Assembly (NCBI GenBank): GCA_028821395.1
Contig: JAPPGP010000056.1
Span: forward strand, 1 to 41,633
DNA from: Defluviicoccus sp.
GTDB lineage: Bacteria; Pseudomonadota; Alphaproteobacteria; MPNO01
Reading direction: 5' to 3'
Length of the DNA: 41,633 nucleotides
Below the pieces are notes generated by a model. It saw only the letters and a list, made by a program, of their open reading frames with translations. It searched no databases and was not told where the DNA came from. Both the position numbers and the translations under genes were made by a program. Shown here one piece after another: positions 33,276-41,413 of the stretch (positions are counted from its first letter, which is position 1; each line of letters starts with the position of its first letter).

Positions 33276-34460
33276 TCAGGCGGCCTGCAGGCGCGCCCAC
33301 CAGTCCTGGTAGGCCCGGAGATGGGTCGGGAACACGTTCTGCCAGGCATTGCCCTTGTTCGCGAAACGCGCGGTCTTGCGCGTGAGCACGTCGATGATGT
33401 CCGCCTGGACGTTGGGCGGGAAGTCCGCGGGATTCGCCTTGATATACGCGTCGACCCCCACCATCTGCGGCTGGTAGCCGAGCGTCGCCAGGGTGCGCGC
33501 GCCGAACCAGGTCGACAGGTAGACGTTGGCGAGCTTGTAGTAGAGGTCCTCGGCGCCGCGCTGCCTGCCGCCCTTGGTCAACATGATCATGTTGTTCCAG
33601 GTCTGGTGGCCTTCCTTCATCGTGCCGTAGCGCAAATCGGCCTTGTCGCCGGTCTTGCGGTTGGCGATGATCTGGATCGGCTCCCAGCACGACATCATCA
33701 GCACCTCGCCGCCGGCCAGCAGGCCGACGCCGTTCTGGAAGCCGTCCCAGAAGGTGCGGAACTGGCCCTTCTTCTTCCAGTCGATCAGGAACTGGCACAC
33801 CGCCTGGACCTCCTTCGGGGTCATGTCGGAGGCGTTGCCGATCTCGATCTTGCCGCTCTCCTTCAGGTAGATCGCCATGTTGGTCAGCGTCGGCCCGAAA
33901 TCGTTCTGCAGCGCCACCCGGCCCTTGAACTGGGAATCGAACATCACGCCCCAGCTGTCGGGGTGGAAGCCGAGCTGCTTGAAGTCGTAGGCCATGGAAT
34001 CGGCGTTCGAGATGATCGGCGTCGAGTACACCTTGCCCTTGTAGCGCAGCGTGTTCGCGGCGATCCCGCCCTCGCGGTAATGCGGCACGATGTTCTTCCA
34101 GTTGGGGATCTTGCTCGTGTCCAGCGGCACGATGGCGCGCTGCGAGGCGAGCGCGTCCTCCATGCCGCCGCCGTTGTCGGTGACCGCGTCGAACAGCTTG
34201 TTGCCGTCGCCGACCACCATCTTCTGGATCGCCTCGTCGGCGCGCGCGCTCTTCGCCGTCGCCGCGATCTTGATCCCGGCCTGGGCCTCCATCGCGCTCC
34301 AGTCCTTGGCGCCGACCTTGTGCACGCCCGGATTGGCCCAGATCTTGAGCGCCTGGCCTTCCGCCGCCGTCGCCCCCGGTATGCGGCCCATGATCGCCGC
34401 CGTGCCGAGTGCCGAGGACGCGCACATGAACGCCCGGCGGGTCCACTGCATCTGGTTCAT
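33276..34460 (-). CDS. extracellular substrate-binding protein (PotD-like), Tat signal
   Basis: This is a 394-residue family 1 binding protein. The signal sequence has a twin-arginine motif, WTRRAFMCASSALGT, with cleavage after ATAAE, so export of the folded protein through Tat is likely. The mature part has KIWANPG, IQKMVVGDGNKLFDAVTDNG, YKGKVYSTPIISNADSMAYD and MMSCWEPIQI, in line with PotD/AfuA relatives. The ATG at 34460 is chosen over 34487 because GGGAGGAA sits 5 bases ahead of it. The residues that bind polyamine amines in PotD cannot be confirmed by eye, so the ligand is open. Confidence 0.9.
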   Translation of the reverse strand: MNQMQWTRRAFMCASSALGTAAIMGRIPGATAAEGQALKIWANPGVHKVGAKDWSAMEAQAGIKIAATAKSARADEAIQKMVVGDGNKLFDAVTDNGGGMEDALASQRAIVPLDTSKIPNWKNIVPHYREGGIAANTLRYKGKVYSTPIISNADSMAYDFKQLGFHPDSWGVMFDSQFKGRVALQNDFGPTLTNMAIYLKESGKIEIGNASDMTPKEVQAVCQFLIDWKKKGQFRTFWDGFQNGVGLLAGGEVLMMSCWEPIQIIANRKTGDKADLRYGTMKEGHQTWNNMIMLTKGGRQRGAEDLYYKLANVYLSTWFGARTLATLGYQPQMVGVDAYIKANPADFPPNVQADIIDVLTRKTARFANKGNAWQNVFPTHLRAYQDWWARLQAA

Positions 34461-34798
34461 CTTGATTCCTCCCGTTGGATTGACCATGGATTACCGCTGT
34501 GCGTGCAGCGGCCGCGACGCCTTGAGGCGCTACGCGGCGGGCTGGACAGCGCACTCGCCCCGCGCACGATAGCGGACAAAGGGGCGAGAGGATAGGCGGG
34601 TACCGTCAGGTTCAAGACCTGCCCAGGAGCTCCTCGTCATGCCGCTCTTGCCTCTCCGGCTCTTCCTCCGGGGATGCGATGGTTCGGACGAGCGCCGCGG
34701 TCGGGCGGTCCCTCGGAAACCCCACCCACCAGGGATCGGCCTGCCTGCCGTTGGGGAATTGCGATCCCATACCGCGCAGCCGGTCTTCTACCCGCAGC
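34461..34798 (-). promoter_or_regulatory. 338-bp non-coding space ahead of the PotD-like gene, with an operator-like dyad
   Basis: The gap separates the first isochorismatase-type gene from the PotD-like gene on the same strand and must hold the latter's promoter. CTCGCCCC (34554-34561) and GGGGCGAG (34581-34588) form a perfect 8-bp inverted repeat with a 19-base spacer, about 100 bp before the ATG. A short open frame between 34612 and 34824 looks like chance (Arg/Pro-rich, no ribosome site). No convincing -35/-10 pair was found. Confidence 0.4.
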
Positions 34799-35632
34799 CT
34801 AGGACGCGGCCTCCGCATTCTCAACTTGCGCGATCAGTTCGTCAGAGGTTGTGATGAAGCCAAGGAGTTGCTTGATCATCAAGTGGCAGTGGTCGATCCC
34901 GAATTGCGGATGCACGGTTGAAGTGCAGTCCTCCACCAGCAGGCAGTCATAGCCAAGATGGGCCGCGTCCTCCAACGTCGCCATGACGCACCGGTCGATG
35001 TTCACGCCCGCGAAGATCAGGGTGGTGACGCCCAAGTTACGCAGAACGCCGTCCAGCTCGGTATCCCAGAAGCCGCTGAAGCGCACCTTGTCCACGCAAA
35101 TGTCCTCGTCCCCGACACCGAGCTCGTCGATGATCGCCGCCCCCCAGGTACCCCGTGCCAGTATGTTGTAATGGCGGGTTGGGTGCATGTCGCCCATGAT
35201 GAGCCCCTTTTCCGAGGAATCATGTGCATTGAACAGGCTGGGGGGCAGGCCAAAGCCGTCTGGCCGTACCCCCCAGTTGAGCCAGACGACGGGCGTGTCC
35301 GATGCACGCATCGCCGGCAACAGCCGATTGATGGGGTCGACCGCCTTGTAGAGCGGGCTCACGTCGACGCCGAGCAGGCTGAACCAGCCGTCGTCGTGAA
35401 AGAAGTCGTTCTGCATGTCGACGACGACGACGGCGCTCTTCGCCAGATCGATCTTGACGTCCCGATGTTCCGCCTTGAGCTTCACGACGCGCGGCGGCTT
35501 GGGCGGACGCGTAAGATCGACCGTTCCGTCGTCCTCCATCAGCCAACGCATCTGCCATTCGGGCTTTCGGCGTCGATCGGCGACCGCATGCTCCTCGAGC
35601 TTCGAGGCGAGCGCCTGTTGTGCCTTGTTCAT
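34799..35632 (-). CDS. isochorismatase-family cysteine hydrolase, copy A
   Basis: This 277-residue amidohydrolase has the catalytic triad D72 (VDMQNDFF), K182 (CVDKVRFSGFWD) and C215 (NIDRCVMATLEDA). The extended N-terminus (DLTRPPKPPRVVKL) and the segment GDMHPTRHYNILARGTWG are shared with copy B at 40555. Relatives include N-carbamoylsarcosine amidase, ureidoacrylate hydrolase RutB, biuret hydrolase and maleamate amidase, all of which release ammonia from an amide or ureido group. A GGAGAG site precedes the ATG at 35632. Its GC content is visibly lower than that of copy B, so the two may have had separate histories despite about 72 % identity. Confidence 0.9.
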   Translation of the reverse strand: MNKAQQALASKLEEHAVADRRRKPEWQMRWLMEDDGTVDLTRPPKPPRVVKLKAEHRDVKIDLAKSAVVVVDMQNDFFHDDGWFSLLGVDVSPLYKAVDPINRLLPAMRASDTPVVWLNWGVRPDGFGLPPSLFNAHDSSEKGLIMGDMHPTRHYNILARGTWGAAIIDELGVGDEDICVDKVRFSGFWDTELDGVLRNLGVTTLIFAGVNIDRCVMATLEDAAHLGYDCLLVEDCTSTVHPQFGIDHCHLMIKQLLGFITTSDELIAQVENAEAAS

Positions 35633-35651
35633 CGGTAGCTCTCCCCAGCTT

Positions 35652-35681
35652 GCCCCTGGTCTACTGACCGGCCACAGGGGC
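35652..35681. repeat. hairpin between permease and hydrolase A genes
   Basis: GCCCCTG (35652-35658) and CAGGGGC (35675-35681) form a 7-bp stem. An alternative inner hairpin, GGTC-TACT-GACC (35658-35669), competes with it. It lies in the 72-bp gap 35633-35704 and may lower expression of the last gene of the operon; no T-run follows. Confidence 0.4.
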
Positions 35682-35704
35682 GGGTGATACATCCAAAACG
35701 GATA

Positions 35705-36649
35705 CTAGTGCCGTTCCTTGATGTAGGGATGCGTCAGCGCGGCCGGCTGCACCGAACGGCGGACGATGCTGACCAGCGCGACCACGGTCAGCAAATAGGG
35801 CAGGATTGCCAGGAACTGGAACGGTATCTCTTCCGCGGCCTGCGCCTGCAAGCGGAATTGCAGCGCCTCCGCGGCGCCGAACAGGATCGAGACGCCGAGC
35901 ACGCCCACGGGGTGCCAGCGGGCGAAGATGACCACCGCCAGCGCGATGAACCCGCGCCCCGCCGACATCTCCTCGACGAACATGTTGAGCTGTCCGAGCG
36001 ACAGGAACGAGCCGCCGATTCCGGCCATCCCGCCGCAGGCCAGTACCGCGGCGTAGCGCACCCGGTGAACGCTGACGCCGAGCGAATCGGCGGCGAGAGG
36101 ATGTTCGCCGACGGCACGGATCTTGAGCCCCCAGGTGGTGCGGAAGAGCATGAACCAACAGGCGACGACGAGCACGAAGCCGAGATAGACGAGGGGGTTC
36201 TGCTGGAACAGGACGGGTCCCAGCACCGGGATGTCCGCCAGCAACGGGATGCGCCAGTCGACCAGCGGCGGCGCGCTCGGGATGACCGTGGTCATTCCGA
36301 AGATCACCCGGTGGCCGAACCCGGTGACGCCGATGGCAAGCAGGTTGACCATGATCCCGGCCACGATCTGATCGGCGGCCAGGGTGATGGTGAGGTAGGC
36401 GAACAGCAGGGCGAGCAGCAGGCCCGCGACCATGCCCGCGAGCACGCCGACCCACGGGCTTCCGGTTCCCTGCGAGCCCAGGAAGCCGCCGAGCGCGCCG
36501 ATCAGCATCATGCCCTCGACGCCGATATTGAGCACGCCCGCCCGCTCGGCCAGCATCTCGCCCAGCGAGGCCAGAAGAATCGGCGTCGCCAGCCTGACGG
36601 CCGCCGCCATCAAGCCGATCCAGAACACGTCGCTCAGCAGGAAGTCCAT
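35705..36649 (-). CDS. BMP/nucleoside-type ABC transporter permease (NupQ-like)
   Basis: This 314-residue permease has around eight to ten hydrophobic segments. Typical segments of the simple-sugar/nucleoside class are MLAERAGVLNIGVEGMMLIG, VNLLAIGVTGFGHRVIFGMT, VGEHPLAADSLGVSVHRVRY and GRGFIALAVVIFARWHPVGV. It forms the channel with the next permease. The start at 36649 lies 6 bp after the stop of that permease. Confidence 0.92.
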   Translation of the reverse strand: MDFLLSDVFWIGLMAAAVRLATPILLASLGEMLAERAGVLNIGVEGMMLIGALGGFLGSQGTGSPWVGVLAGMVAGLLLALLFAYLTITLAADQIVAGIMVNLLAIGVTGFGHRVIFGMTTVIPSAPPLVDWRIPLLADIPVLGPVLFQQNPLVYLGFVLVVACWFMLFRTTWGLKIRAVGEHPLAADSLGVSVHRVRYAAVLACGGMAGIGGSFLSLGQLNMFVEEMSAGRGFIALAVVIFARWHPVGVLGVSILFGAAEALQFRLQAQAAEEIPFQFLAILPYLLTVVALVSIVRRSVQPAALTHPYIKERH

Positions 36650-36655
36650 GGCTCG

Positions 36656-37741
36656 CTACGCCGATCTGAAGCGCCGCAGGAAGCGCTCGAACGTGCCGTG
36701 CTCCAGCGCGCTACGCGCGAGCACGAACAGCACCACCAGCGCCTGGATGATGTAGACCAGGGTCACCGGCACGCCGATCACCCGCTGCATGGAATCGGCC
36801 CCGACATCGAGGGCGGCGAAGAGGATCGCGGCAATGACCACCCCGACGGGGTGGAGCCAGCCGAGCAGCGCCACCACGATGGCGGTGAAGCCCAGCCCGC
36901 CCGAGATGTCCTCGAGCAGAAGCTGATGAACGCCGGCGACCTCGACCATGCCGGCGAGCCCCGCGAGCCCGCCGGAAACGCCGGACACCACGACCCAGGT
37001 CCAGCCGACCGACATCCCCGCATAGCGCGCGGCCTCCTCGTTGGCGCCGACGACGCGGGCACGGAACCCGACCGTCGAGCGCAGCATCAGCCAGTACAGC
37101 ACGCCGGCCGCCGCGACGGCGACGAAGATGCCCGCATGCAGGCGCGTCGGCCGCAGGATCCGCGGGAGCTCCGCCGACTTGGCGATGGGGTCGGTCTGGG
37201 CGAGAAACTGATCCGCCTCGACCAGCGGCCCGGTGACGAAGTAGTTGACCACGTAGAACGCGATGTAATTGAACATGATGGTGGTGATGATCTCCGAGGC
37301 GCCGAGCTTCGCCCTGAGGATGCCGGGGATCACCCCCCAGAGCGCGCCGCCGACGAACCCGGCGAGGATGACCGCGGGCAGGGCGACATAGGCCGGCCAG
37401 CCATGCGCGTTGAGGCCCACCCACACCGCGGCGAGCGCGCCCATGAAGATCTGGCCCTCGGCGCCGATATTCCAGAAACCGGCCCTGAACGCGAGGGCGA
37501 GGCCGAGCCCGGCGAGCAGCAGGGGTATGGCCTTGACCAGCACCTCGACCACGCTGTTGAGCGAGCCGAAGGCGCCGTTGAATAGCGCCAGATAGCCCAC
37601 CACGGGATCGGCGCCGGCGACCGCGATCAGCACGGCCCCGCATAAGAGGGCGGCGATCACCGCCGCGGACAGCTGCCCGACGATGCGCAGCGCCTGCAGG
37701 ACCTGCGAGGGTGTCCCCGTGGTAGCCGCGGGGTCGGTCAT
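36656..37741 (-). CDS. BMP/nucleoside-type ABC transporter permease (NupP-like)
   Basis: This is a 361-residue permease of the same class, with ALAFRAGFWNIGAEGQIFMG, KLGASEIITTIMFNYIAFYV, VGANEEAARYAGMSVGWTWV and GGLGFTAIVVALLGWLHPVG. The start ATG at 37741 overlaps the stop of the ATPase gene (ATGA), so the two are translationally coupled. Substrates of this transporter class include purine and pyrimidine nucleosides and bases, and riboflavin. Confidence 0.92.
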   Translation of the reverse strand: MTDPAATTGTPSQVLQALRIVGQLSAAVIAALLCGAVLIAVAGADPVVGYLALFNGAFGSLNSVVEVLVKAIPLLLAGLGLALAFRAGFWNIGAEGQIFMGALAAVWVGLNAHGWPAYVALPAVILAGFVGGALWGVIPGILRAKLGASEIITTIMFNYIAFYVVNYFVTGPLVEADQFLAQTDPIAKSAELPRILRPTRLHAGIFVAVAAAGVLYWLMLRSTVGFRARVVGANEEAARYAGMSVGWTWVVVSGVSGGLAGLAGMVEVAGVHQLLLEDISGGLGFTAIVVALLGWLHPVGVVIAAILFAALDVGADSMQRVIGVPVTLVYIIQALVVLFVLARSALEHGTFERFLRRFRSA

Positions 37742-39282
37742 GACGCGCGATCCGGAGCGTCGCCGCCGTGTCCCGCCATCATGAGGCCGACGCGCTCGCG
37801 GGTCGCCGTCGCCGAATCGAGCAGGCCGACGATGCGTCCCTCGAAGATCACCGCGATGCGGTCGGAGAGCTGCATGATCTCGTCCAGCTCGGTCGAGATC
37901 AGCAGCACGCCGGTATCGTTCGCCCGCGCTTCGAGAAGCTGCTCGTGGACGAACTGCATCGCGGCGATGTCGAGGCCCCGGGTCGGCTGGACGGCGAGCA
38001 TGATGTCGGGGCTGCGGGAGAACTCGCGGGCCAGGATCACCTTCTGCTGGTTGCCGCCCGACAGCGTGCTGATCGCGCTGTCCCGCGATCCGGCGCGAAC
38101 CGAGAACTGCTCCAGCCGGCGTTCGGCGTTGCGCGCGATGACTTGGCGGTTGAGGGTCCCCCATCGCGCGAACGGCCGGTCGGCATGGGTTTGCAGCACG
38201 AGGTTGTCGGCGATCGAGAGCTCCGCCACGAGACCGGTCCTCTGCCGGTCCTGGGGCACGTGTCCGAGCCCGGCCTCGATACATCGCCGGGGGGTGGCGC
38301 CGGTACAGTCGCGGCCGTTGATCGTCACCCGTCCGGCGCTCGGCGTCCGCAGGCCGGCGATCGCCTCGGCGAGCTCGGACTGCCCGTTGCCGTCGACCCC
38401 GGCCACGCCGACGATCTCGCCGCGCCTGATGCCGAGCGAGACCCCGCGCAGCGCCTCCAGGCCGCGCGCGTTGCGGCATCGAAGATCCTCGATCTCCAGC
38501 ACCGAAGCGCCCGTCGCGACATCGCCGCGGGCCTCGGTCCGCGGCACATCCCGTCCCACCATCATCCGGGCCAGTCGGTCGCGGCTCGCATCGGCCGCCC
38601 GCTCCACGCCGACCACGCGCCCGCCACGCAGCACGGTCACGCGGTCGCACAGCGCCGTGACCTCGTGCAGCTTGTGGGTGATGAGGACGATGCTATGGCC
38701 GGAGTCCCGCAAGCTGTCGAGCGCGGCGAAGAATTCGTCGACCTCCTGGGGCGTGAGCACCGAGGTCGGCTCGTCGAGGATGAGCGTGTGCGCGCCGCGA
38801 AACAGCGCCTTGAGGATTTCGACGCGCTGCTGCACGCCGACCGGCAGCTGGGACACCCGCGCATCGACGTCCACGGCGAGGTTGTAGGACTGCGCGGTGT
38901 CGATCACCTGCCGCCGGAAGTCCGCGAAATCGAGCAGCGGCTCGTGCCTGGCGCGCAAGCCGAGGATGATGTTCTCCAGCACGCTGAGCGCGGGGACCAG
39001 CATGAAATGCTGGTGGACCATGCCGATGCCGCGCGCGATCGCATCGCGCGGCGAATCGAAGCGGACCGCTTCGCCGTTCAGCCTGATGCTCCCCGAATCC
39101 GGCCGGTAGAGGCCGTAGAGGATGTTCATCAGGGTCGTCTTGCCGGCCCCGTTCTCGCCGAGAAGGGCGTGGATTTCCCGGTCCGACACCTCGAAGTCGA
39201 TGCCGTCATTGGCGACGACGGCACCGAAACGCTTGGAGATCCCTTCGAGCTGCAGGCGCGGCGCGGCGCCGGCTCCGGCCAT
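37738..39282 (-). CDS. BMP/nucleoside-type ABC transporter ATP-binding protein (NupO-like, two ABC domains)
   Basis: This 514-residue tandem ATPase has a first domain with Walker A LLGENGAGKTTLMNILYGLY, Q-loop MVHQHFMLVPALSVLENIIL, degenerate signature LPVGVQQRVEILKAL and Walker B LILDEPTSVLTPQE. The second domain has the degenerate Walker A VAGVDGNGQSELAEAIAGL, signature LSGGNQQKVILAREFSR and AVQPTRGLDIAAM. This asymmetry is normal for the family and means one efficient ATP site. It follows the binding-protein gene after a 90-bp gap with no recognisable feature. Confidence 0.94.
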   Translation of the reverse strand: MAGAGAAPRLQLEGISKRFGAVVANDGIDFEVSDREIHALLGENGAGKTTLMNILYGLYRPDSGSIRLNGEAVRFDSPRDAIARGIGMVHQHFMLVPALSVLENIILGLRARHEPLLDFADFRRQVIDTAQSYNLAVDVDARVSQLPVGVQQRVEILKALFRGAHTLILDEPTSVLTPQEVDEFFAALDSLRDSGHSIVLITHKLHEVTALCDRVTVLRGGRVVGVERAADASRDRLARMMVGRDVPRTEARGDVATGASVLEIEDLRCRNARGLEALRGVSLGIRRGEIVGVAGVDGNGQSELAEAIAGLRTPSAGRVTINGRDCTGATPRRCIEAGLGHVPQDRQRTGLVAELSIADNLVLQTHADRPFARWGTLNRQVIARNAERRLEQFSVRAGSRDSAISTLSGGNQQKVILAREFSRSPDIMLAVQPTRGLDIAAMQFVHEQLLEARANDTGVLLISTELDEIMQLSDRIAVIFEGRIVGLLDSATATRERVGLMMAGHGGDAPDRAS

Positions 39283-39372
39283 TCGGAACGTGCTCCTTCC
39301 CCGGGACCCGAACCGGCCCGCGCGCTGGTGTCGCCCGACTGCCGCCGCGCCGTCCAGGGCGCGACGGACCGC

Positions 39373-40380
39373 TTACTTGTCGCGCCGTTTGCGGATTTCC
39401 TTCACCACGAACTTGCCGGAAATGATGTCTGCGCGGAGCTTCTCGATCTTGTCCTGGACATCGGCCGGCAGCTGTTTCGCAGCGGCATAGAGGGGCGTCA
39501 CGTCGACCACGCCCTCCGCCATGCCGTAGCTTACCGAGCCGCCCTTGAAGCTCCCGTCATTCACGCTCTTGCCGACATTCAGGAACATCGACGGGAAGTC
39601 GTAGATCGAGCCGGCGACGACGGTCTGGGGAGCGATGCTGTTCTGGTCCAGGACGGAGCCATAGGCCAGCACGCCCTTCTCCTTCGCCGCCTCGATGATG
39701 CCGAGGCTGGTCACCGAAGCATGGGCATAGACGACGTCGGCGCCCTCGCCGATATGGGCCAGAGCGATTTCCTTGCCCTTGACCGGATCCATCCAGGTTC
39801 CCGCGTAGGCGATCTTGACCTTGATCGAGGGATCGACCGAGGCGACGCCGTCCCTGAACGCCTCCATGATGCGAATGATCGTGCCGTAGTGGAAGCCGGC
39901 GATTGCGCTGACGGTTTTCGTCTTCGTCAAATGCGCCGCCAGAACGCCGAGGACGTATGCGGGCTGATGCTCCTTGATATCGATGATCAGGAGGTTATCC
40001 GGCGTCGTCGGCTTGGGCGCGCCCTTGGTGACGATGAACTTGGTCTTCGGGTAGTCCGGCGCGACCTTGAAGAAATGGGCCTGAAACTCGAAGCTGTGCC
40101 CGAACACGATTTCGTAGCCGCGACTCGCGAAGTCGCGGGCCGTCGCTTCGAGATCGGGGCTCTTCAGGTTCTCGACCAGCATGGTATCGAACCCGCCATT
40201 CTTCATCGCCGTTATGCCGAGGTAGCCGGCCTGCCCGAACCCGGCGTCGTTGACGGTATGGTTGGCCAACAGGGCCGCCTTGGTCTTTTGGGCGGCGGCC
40301 GGGTCGTTCGCGAAGACTGAAAGTACCAATGCCAGCCCTGCGACCAAGAGTGTCGGCTTCCACTTCGCTGAGTTCTTCAT
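39373..40380 (-). CDS. BMP-family ABC transporter substrate-binding protein
   Basis: This 335-residue binding protein of the Bmp/Med (PnrA-like) family has a Sec signal peptide (TLLVAGLALVLSVFANDPAA, cleavage after AAAQ). The mature start KTKAALLANHTVNDAGFGQA is diagnostic, followed by YEIVFGHSFEFQAHFFKVAP, HIGEGADVVYAHASV and EKGVLAYGSVLDQN. No Cys follows the signal, so it is a soluble periplasmic protein rather than a lipoprotein. Family ligands are purine nucleosides or similar ring compounds. The start at 40380 is set by the GGGGGGAAC ribosome site. GC content looks lower than that of the following ATPase gene. Confidence 0.92.
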   Translation of the reverse strand: MKNSAKWKPTLLVAGLALVLSVFANDPAAAQKTKAALLANHTVNDAGFGQAGYLGITAMKNGGFDTMLVENLKSPDLEATARDFASRGYEIVFGHSFEFQAHFFKVAPDYPKTKFIVTKGAPKPTTPDNLLIIDIKEHQPAYVLGVLAAHLTKTKTVSAIAGFHYGTIIRIMEAFRDGVASVDPSIKVKIAYAGTWMDPVKGKEIALAHIGEGADVVYAHASVTSLGIIEAAKEKGVLAYGSVLDQNSIAPQTVVAGSIYDFPSMFLNVGKSVNDGSFKGGSVSYGMAEGVVDVTPLYAAAKQLPADVQDKIEKLRADIISGKFVVKEIRKRRDK

Positions 40381-40399
40381 GATTGTTCCCCCCTTGATA

Positions 40400-40515
40400 A
40401 CACGAAGGTCTCGTGTGTCCCCGGCCCCTTGGAAAGGGCTCTCTTCGGCATCGTTATGCAGCCGCGATTTTCGCACGGGCCATAAATATTGCAACCTGCG
40501 CAGTGCCGGCTGCAT
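40400..40515 (-). promoter_or_regulatory. leader of the BMP-type transporter genes, with nested inverted repeats
   Basis: Within the 174-bp gap 40381-40554, CGGCTGCAT (40507-40515) and ATGCAGCCG (40456-40464) form a perfect 9-bp inverted repeat. It encloses an unusually AT-rich stretch, CATAAATATTGCAA (40481-40494). Closer to the gene, ACACGA / TCGTGT (40400-40416) and CCCTT / AAGGG (40426-40438) form small hairpins just before the ribosome site. The arrangement could be a promoter inside an operator, or a structured 5' leader; I do not recognise a known riboswitch. Confidence 0.4.
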
Positions 40516-40554
40516 CCGTTGATCCAATAGCAGGAGCGGGCGTCCCGCCCCGCC

Positions 40555-41388
40555 TCACGATGCGGAACCCGACCGCGCGGCCTGCGCGACGAGCGCGTCC
40601 GACGTCGTGATGAAGCCCAGCAGCTGCCTGATCATCAGCTTGCAGTGCTCGGGCCCGAAGGCCGGGTGGACCGTCGCGGTGCAATCCTCCACCAGCAGGC
40701 AGTCGTAGCCGAGATAGGCGGCATCCTCCAGCGTCGCCATGACGCAGCGGTCGATATTGACGCCGGCGAAGAGCAGGGTGGTGACGCCCATGTGACGCAG
40801 CACCCCGTCCAGCTCGGTATCCCAGAAGCCGCTGAGGCGCATCTTGTCGACGCGGAGGTCTCCCTCCCTCACGTCGAGCTCGTCGATGATGTCGGCGCCC
40901 CAGCTGCCGCGCGCCAGGATGTTGTAATGACGCGTCGGGTGCATGTCGCCGACCACCAGCCCGTCGCCGGATTCGCCGCCTTCGTAGAACACGCTCGGCG
41001 GCAGGCCGAAACCGTCAGGGCGCACGCCCCAATTGACCCAGACGACCGGAACCTCCGCCGCTCGCATCCCGGGCAGCAGCCGGTTGACGGGATCGATCGC
41101 CGCGTAGAGCGGGCTCAGATCGACGCCCAGCAGACCGAACCAGCCGTCCTCGCGGAAGAAGTCGTTCTGCATGTCGATGACGATCACCGCGCTCTTGGCG
41201 AGATCGACCCTCACGTCGTGCGCCTCCGCGGCCAGCTTCACCGGCCTCGGAGGCCGCGGCGGCCGCGTCAGGTCGACCGTTCCGTCGGCTTCGACCCGCC
41301 AGCGCGTCTGCCATCGCGGCCTCGGGGGACGGTCGGCGGTCGCGCTCCCGGAGGCGCGGCGGGCGTGCGCCAGTTGTGCCTCGGTCAA
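40555..41388 (-). CDS. isochorismatase-family cysteine hydrolase, copy B (TTG start)
   Basis: This 277-residue paralog of the hydrolase at 34799 has the same triad positions (D72, K182, C215) and aligns without a gap, about 72 % identical by hand count (199 of 277). No ATG is available near the expected start. A TTG at 41388 has GAGGAGGG six bases ahead and gives exactly the same length and N-terminus type as copy A, so it is taken as the start. A longer frame from 41580 would run over the promoter region and almost into icd. It heads the - strand run toward the BMP-type importer. Expected chemistry is ammonia release from a ureido or amide compound. Confidence 0.9.
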   Translation of the reverse strand: MTEAQLAHARRASGSATADRPPRPRWQTRWRVEADGTVDLTRPPRPPRPVKLAAEAHDVRVDLAKSAVIVIDMQNDFFREDGWFGLLGVDLSPLYAAIDPVNRLLPGMRAAEVPVVWVNWGVRPDGFGLPPSVFYEGGESGDGLVVGDMHPTRHYNILARGSWGADIIDELDVREGDLRVDKMRLSGFWDTELDGVLRHMGVTTLLFAGVNIDRCVMATLEDAAYLGYDCLLVEDCTATVHPAFGPEHCKLMIRQLLGFITTSDALVAQAARSGSAS

Positions 41389-41413
41389 GTTCGGCCCTCC
41401 TCGAATTTCGCCT

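Noticed and set aside
30329..34460. Dedicated spermidine/putrescine importer
   Set aside because: The architecture fits but I cannot confirm polyamine-binding residues in the binding protein, so only the class is called.
34612..34824. Short - strand frame of 70 codons in the 338-bp gap
   Set aside because: Arg/Pro-rich, overlaps the end of hydrolase A, no ribosome site and no similarity I recognise.
37768..40320. Open frame of 850 codons on the + strand across the BMP-type importer
   Set aside because: It lies antisense to clear ATPase and binding-protein genes with all expected motifs; no domain or ribosome site supports it.
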